Source: SG-bin9 sp049323835 (lineage in GTDB: Bacteria; Pseudomonadota; Alphaproteobacteria; Rhizobiales; Xanthobacteraceae). Taken from it: a DNA stretch of 64,000 bases. This document shows, piece by piece, positions 60,900-64,000 of the stretch. Position numbers and translations under genes: made by a program. The DNA lies in NCBI GenBank assembly GCA_049323835.1, contig JBMOOJ010000108.1, forward strand, positions 1 to 64,000, read 5' to 3'. The notes beneath the pieces were generated by a model. That model was not told the DNA's origin. It saw only the letters and a program-made list of their open reading frames with translations, and did no database searches. The stretch's first letter is position 1. Each line of letters starts with the position of its first letter.

Positions 60900-61979
60900 A
60901 TGAGCGAGATGCGAAGTGAACATTGGCTCGGCGCAAACGAGTGCGCGGCCGCGATCGGTCTGTCAAAACGGGCGCTCCGGCTCTACGAGGAGCGTGGGCT
61001 GATCAAGCCGCGGCGGACCGAGAAGGGCTGGCGGCTGTACGGTGCGGGCGAAATCGCCCGGCTGCACGAAATCCTGGCTTTGAAACAGCTTGGGTTCAGC
61101 CTTCAGCGCATCACCGCGCTGCTGCATGACAAGTCGATCAATCTCGAGCACGTCCTCGGTATGCAACAAACGCTGCTGACCGAACAGCGCGAGCGGGCCG
61201 AGCAAGGACTGATCCTTGTCGGGGCCGCACGGGCGAAGCTCGCGGCCGGCGCCGCCCTAACCAGCGACGAGCTGATCAAACTGGCCAAGGAGGCAAACAT
61301 GAAAGAGACTCCGACGGACCCCGTCGCCTGGCGGCGCTACGAGCAGGCGCGGCCGCGTACCGAAACAACGATCAATCCGCGCCTTTTCCGGCACTATGAA
61401 GGCTTCTATCGTCATCCGTCCGGACTGACGATGACGGTGAGCGGTGAGGATGGCCGCTTCCTCCTGCAGCTGTCCGGGCAACCGAAAGTCGAGATGTTTC
61501 CCGAAAGCGAAACCAAATTCTTCCTGAAGGTGGTTCCGGCGCAGATCACGTTCTCGCCGGACAGGGACGGGATCGTTGATACGCTCATCCTGCATCAAGG
61601 CGGCCACGACACCGTTGCATCGCGGATCACGCCCGCCGAAGCGAAGCGTTATGCCGACGAGCTCGAAGACCGGATCAGGAGCGGAACGCCGCATCCGCAA
61701 AGTGAAGCAACGCTGCGCCACGTGATCGAGGAGCAGCAGCGCGGCCATACACGGTTCGACTTGATGAGCGAGGAACTCGCCGCGCTGGTGCGTGAGCAAT
61801 TGCCTATGGTGGAGGCGGAGCTTCAGTCCAAGGGGCCGCTACGCGGGCTCGATTTCCGCAAGGTCGGGCAGGGCGGTGTGGATGTCTACGATGCCGCATT
61901 CGCCAAGGGCATCATGGAGTGCGGCATCGGCCTTGCTGGCGACGGCAAGATCTATACGCTCTGGATGGTTCCGGCGTGA
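60900..61979 (+). CDS. MerR-family regulator fused to a DUF3471-like domain
   Basis: A 359-residue protein with an unusual architecture. The N-terminal MerR winged helix is clear: LGANECAAAIGLSKRALRLY and GLIKPRRTEKGWRLYGAGEI, followed by a dimerisation helix (RITALLHDKSINLEHVLGMQ). Residues about 160-245 resemble DUF3471, the lipocalin-like domain found at the C-terminus of many beta-lactamase-family proteins: LFRHYEGFYRHPSGLTMTVS, PKVEMFPESETKFFLKVV and LILHQGGHDTVASRI. A last helical part (residues about 260-359) is of unknown kind. This suggests ligand sensing by the lipocalin-like domain. GGAGAGGAGG precedes the ATG. Targets are not evident. Confidence 0.83.
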   Translation: MSEMRSEHWLGANECAAAIGLSKRALRLYEERGLIKPRRTEKGWRLYGAGEIARLHEILALKQLGFSLQRITALLHDKSINLEHVLGMQQTLLTEQRERAEQGLILVGAARAKLAAGAALTSDELIKLAKEANMKETPTDPVAWRRYEQARPRTETTINPRLFRHYEGFYRHPSGLTMTVSGEDGRFLLQLSGQPKVEMFPESETKFFLKVVPAQITFSPDRDGIVDTLILHQGGHDTVASRITPAEAKRYADELEDRIRSGTPHPQSEATLRHVIEEQQRGHTRFDLMSEELAALVREQLPMVEAELQSKGPLRGLDFRKVGQGGVDVYDAAFAKGIMECGIGLAGDGKIYTLWMVPA

Positions 61980-62101
61980 GGCTCATGGCACGCTGCGTGA
62001 CGCCGTTGTGTCTACCGGGCCACGAGCACCTGGAGATGCGTCGCAGCCACGACAGGCCGCGCTTGCGTTCACCGGGCGGGCGGGGCTAAACAGCCTTTGA
62101 C

Positions 62102-62178
62102 GGGCGGTTAGCTCAGCTGGTTAGAGCATCTCGTTTACACCGAGAGGGTCCGCGGTTCGAATCCGTGACCGCCCACCA
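62102..62178 (+). tRNA. tRNA-Val (anticodon TAC)
   Basis: A complete cloverleaf with seven-base-pair acceptor stem GGGCGGT/ACCGCCC. The anticodon stem TCTCG/CGAGA encloses loop TTTACAC (anticodon TAC), and the T arm has TTCGAAT. CCA is encoded. It sits between the MerR fusion and pepT. Confidence 0.97.
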
Positions 62179-62195
62179 TCGTCGACGCACGCCGC

Positions 62196-63446
62196 TCACG
62201 CACGCTCTTCCCAGATCATGGCGAGATGAACGATGGTGCGGACCGCTGCCTCCATGTCCTGCACGCTCACCCATTCCTGCCGCGAGTGGAAGGCGTGTTC
62301 GCCGGCGAAGATGTTCGGGCAGGGCAGGCCCATGAACGACAATCGTGAGCCGTCGGTTCCGCCGCGGATGCTGCCGCGCCTTGGTGTCAGCCCGGCGCGC
62401 TTGATCGCTTCCACCGCGTAATCCGCCACCTGTGGATGCTGGTCCAGCACCACTTTCATGTTGCGGTACTGCTGGGTGACGGTGAGTTCGGCGGTCGAAT
62501 TCGGAAAGCCCTTCATCACGTCATCGATGATTGCTTGCAGCAACGCTTCCTTCTGGTGCAGTCCGTCCTCGGTGAAGTCGCGGACGATCAGGTTGAGCTG
62601 CGCCGCTTCGAGCGTTCCTGAGAGGCCGGTGACGTGGAGAAAGCCGTCACGGCCTTCAGTCGTTTCCGGCGAGCAAGTATCTTTTGGCAACCGCTCGACG
62701 ATCGCAGCGGCGATCTTCACCGCGTGCTCCATCTTGCCCTTGGCGAAGCCCGGATGGGTCGCGACGCCGGTGATCGCGATGCTGGCTCCGTCGGCGGAGA
62801 ACGTTTCGTCCTCGATCGTTCCCGCGCTTTCGCCGTCCATGGTGTAACCGAAGTCTGCACCGAGCTTCCTCATATCGGCCTTGTCGACGCCGCGGCCGAT
62901 CTCTTCATCGGGTGTGAACAGAATCTTGATGGTGCCGTGCTTGATCTCGGGATTCGCGGTCAAAAACAGTGCCGCGTCCATGATCTCGGCGATGCCGGCC
63001 TTGTTGTCGGCGCCGAGGAGGGTGGTGCCGTCGGTGGTGATGATGTCATGACCGATCTGGTGCGTCAGTGCCGGATGATCCTTGAAGCGGATGACCTGCG
63101 AGGGATCGCCGGGCAGGATCATGTCCTGGCCCCGATAGTTCTTCACGATCTGCGGCTTGACGTTCTCGCCGGAACAATCGGGCGAGGTATCCATGTGCGA
63201 GCAGAAGCAGATCACCGGCACCTTTTTCGCCGTGTTGGCCGGAATCGTCGCGTAGACGTAGCCGTGCTGATCGAGATGCGCGTCGGCGAGGCCGAAGGCG
63301 CGCAGCTCTTCCGCCAGCAGACGGCCGAGGTTTTTCTGCTTCTCCGTGGACGGACAGGTGGGAGAGGAGGCGTCCGACTGAGTGTCGATCGTCACATAGC
63401 GCAGGAAGCGTTCGGTGACGGTGTGCTTGAATGCGATGCTGCTCAT
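62196..63446 (-). CDS. pepT: Peptidase T (tripeptide aminopeptidase)
   Basis: PepT removes the N-terminal residue of tripeptides in the cytoplasm. The 416-residue zinc enzyme shows the M20B motifs: SHMDTSPDCSG with the first metal His and Asp, LLGADNKAGIAEIMDA with the bridging Asp, TPDEEIGRG with the catalytic Glu pair, YTMDGESAGTIEDETFSADG with an Asp, and the last metal His in FAGEHAFHSRQEWVS. Length and order of motifs match PepT rather than other M20 peptidases. It is transcribed toward tRNA-Val. A tandem ten-base direct repeat lies just upstream. Confidence 0.96.
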   Translation of the reverse strand: MSSIAFKHTVTERFLRYVTIDTQSDASSPTCPSTEKQKNLGRLLAEELRAFGLADAHLDQHGYVYATIPANTAKKVPVICFCSHMDTSPDCSGENVKPQIVKNYRGQDMILPGDPSQVIRFKDHPALTHQIGHDIITTDGTTLLGADNKAGIAEIMDAALFLTANPEIKHGTIKILFTPDEEIGRGVDKADMRKLGADFGYTMDGESAGTIEDETFSADGASIAITGVATHPGFAKGKMEHAVKIAAAIVERLPKDTCSPETTEGRDGFLHVTGLSGTLEAAQLNLIVRDFTEDGLHQKEALLQAIIDDVMKGFPNSTAELTVTQQYRNMKVVLDQHPQVADYAVEAIKRAGLTPRRGSIRGGTDGSRLSFMGLPCPNIFAGEHAFHSRQEWVSVQDMEAAVRTIVHLAMIWEERA

Positions 63447-63521
63447 GCCGCCATCTTAGCGGCTGCCGGCGCTTGCACCATCGCCGAGATGTCATGACCC
63501 CGAAGATGTCATGATCCTGAA

Positions 63522-63560
63522 ACGAAAACGCCACCCCGTCCATTTGGAACGAGGTGGCGT
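63522..63560 (-). terminator. Rho-independent terminator after the HU gene
   Basis: Read on the minus strand, ACGCCACCTCGT and ACGGGGTGGCGT pair over about eleven bases with one mismatch and a short A+T loop, followed by TTTCGTTT. It lies some 35 bases after the HU stop. Confidence 0.85.
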
Positions 63561-63593
63561 AAACCAGATGTGTGAAGCGAGTAGACGTCTGGA

Positions 63594-63893
63594 TCAGACG
63601 GCTTCCTTCAGCTCCTTGGCGGCGCGGAAAGCGACCTTCTTGCTGGCCTTGATGTGAATCTGTTCGCCGGTGGCGGGGTTGCGGCCCATGCGGGCAGCGC
63701 GCTTGCGAACCTGGAGGATGCCGAGGCCGACAATGCGAATGCGCTCGCCCTTCTTCAGGTGCTTGGTGATACGGGTCACCATGTCGCCGAGAATCGCCTC
63801 GGTCTGCTTCTTCGACAATTCATGCTCGTCGGCCAGCGCTGCTGCGAGATGCTTCAACGTGATGGTCGCCGGGGTCGCTGCTTTCTTCGCCAT
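63594..63893 (-). CDS. HU-family DNA-binding protein
   Basis: A 99-residue nucleoid protein. The N-terminus is slightly extended (MAKKAATPATITLKHLAAAL), followed by the HU body (ELSKKQTEAILGDMVTRITK), the core (KKGERIRIVGLGILQVRKRA) and the arm with ARMGRNPATGEQIHIKASKK, including the intercalating proline. GAAGGAGG precedes the ATG, one of the strongest ribosome binding sites of the window. In other alphaproteobacteria HU lies directly next to lon; here the MerR fusion, tRNA-Val and pepT intervene. Confidence 0.96.
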   Translation of the reverse strand: MAKKAATPATITLKHLAAALADEHELSKKQTEAILGDMVTRITKHLKKGERIRIVGLGILQVRKRAARMGRNPATGEQIHIKASKKVAFRAAKELKEAV

Positions 63894-64000
63894 ATTGGCC
63901 CTCCTTCGTTAATTGCGGCTCAAGAAAATGAGGCGTCACAGGGCTTAGTTGATTCGGCTCATTCCTGCCTATGCTGTTTTGCCTGTAAACAGGGGATTAT

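Noticed and set aside
1..64000. CRISPR arrays, insertion sequences, prophage genes, rRNA operons
   Set aside because: No regularly spaced repeats, transposase or phage structural motifs, and no rRNA signature sequences were seen in the window.

Overview
The window is a chromosomal segment, about 62-65% G+C by eye, from an alphaproteobacterium. I infer the order Hyphomicrobiales and the Bradyrhizobium/Afipia/Rhodopseudomonas group (Nitrobacteraceae). The grounds are the gene orders thiL-hppA, bamE / ubiquinol-cytochrome c chaperone / DUF177-plsX-fabH-ihfA-merR, tig-clpP-clpX-lon and glnB-glnA, the expansion of orphan Bug-type binding proteins, and two kinds of intergenic palindromic repeat typical of that group. 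Most of the window is housekeeping DNA. I saw no insertion sequence, prophage, CRISPR array or rRNA operon.

Layout. 1-9.8 kb: end of thiL, the proton pyrophosphatase hppA, a Bug binding protein, bamE, then the envelope/lipid run (cytochrome chaperone, DUF177, plsX, fabH, ihfA, MerR regulator) and tRNA-Pro(GGG). 9.8-23 kb: catabolic and accessory genes: a MarR regulator divergent from a second Bug protein, an uncharacterised propeller/TPR-HTH pair, an SDR-thiolase pair, a three-gene TRAP transporter, an acyl-CoA dehydrogenase, DUF169 and an epoxide hydrolase. 22.7-32.3 kb: an exopolysaccharide locus (ligase/polymerase, initiating glycosyltransferase, glycosyltransferase 4, Wza-type export protein, Wzc-like co-polymerase, CelD-type acyltransferase, deacetylase-like protein). 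32.3-41.4 kb: heme A synthase, FTR1 iron permease, MetY, CoA-binding protein, enoyl-CoA hydratase-like protein, thioesterase, rplM-rpsI and a GGDEF protein. 41.4-52 kb: PhoX, AI-2E transporter, glnA-glnB, NnrD/E, a third Bug protein with DUF1330, and a copper-site-less multicopper oxidase relative. 52.3-64 kb: tRNA-Leu(TAG), tig, clpP, a three-gene zinc-ribbon cassette, clpX, lon, a MerR-DUF3471 fusion, tRNA-Val(TAC), pepT and HU.

How genes work together. PlsX and FabH feed phospholipid and fatty acid synthesis. ClpP/ClpX, Lon and trigger factor form the protein quality-control block. GlnB and GlnA form the ammonium assimilation unit, with a well-formed sigma-54 promoter upstream of glnB. The EPS genes converge on synthesis, chain-length control and export of one extracellular polysaccharide.

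The most interesting signals are: (i) a cassette between clpP and clpX encoding a secreted protein and two proteins with identically spaced zinc ribbons, beginning 13 bases after the clpP terminator; (ii) several conserved folds that have lost catalytic residues (Wzc-like co-polymerase without a Walker-A lysine, NodB-fold protein without its metal triad, multicopper-oxidase fold without copper ligands, crotonase without both glutamates); (iii) a MerR-DUF3471 fusion; (iv) a palindromic operator beside the MarR gene; (v) a local A+T-rich patch inside nnrD. All functional statements come from reading the sequence and remembered family features; no database search was run.
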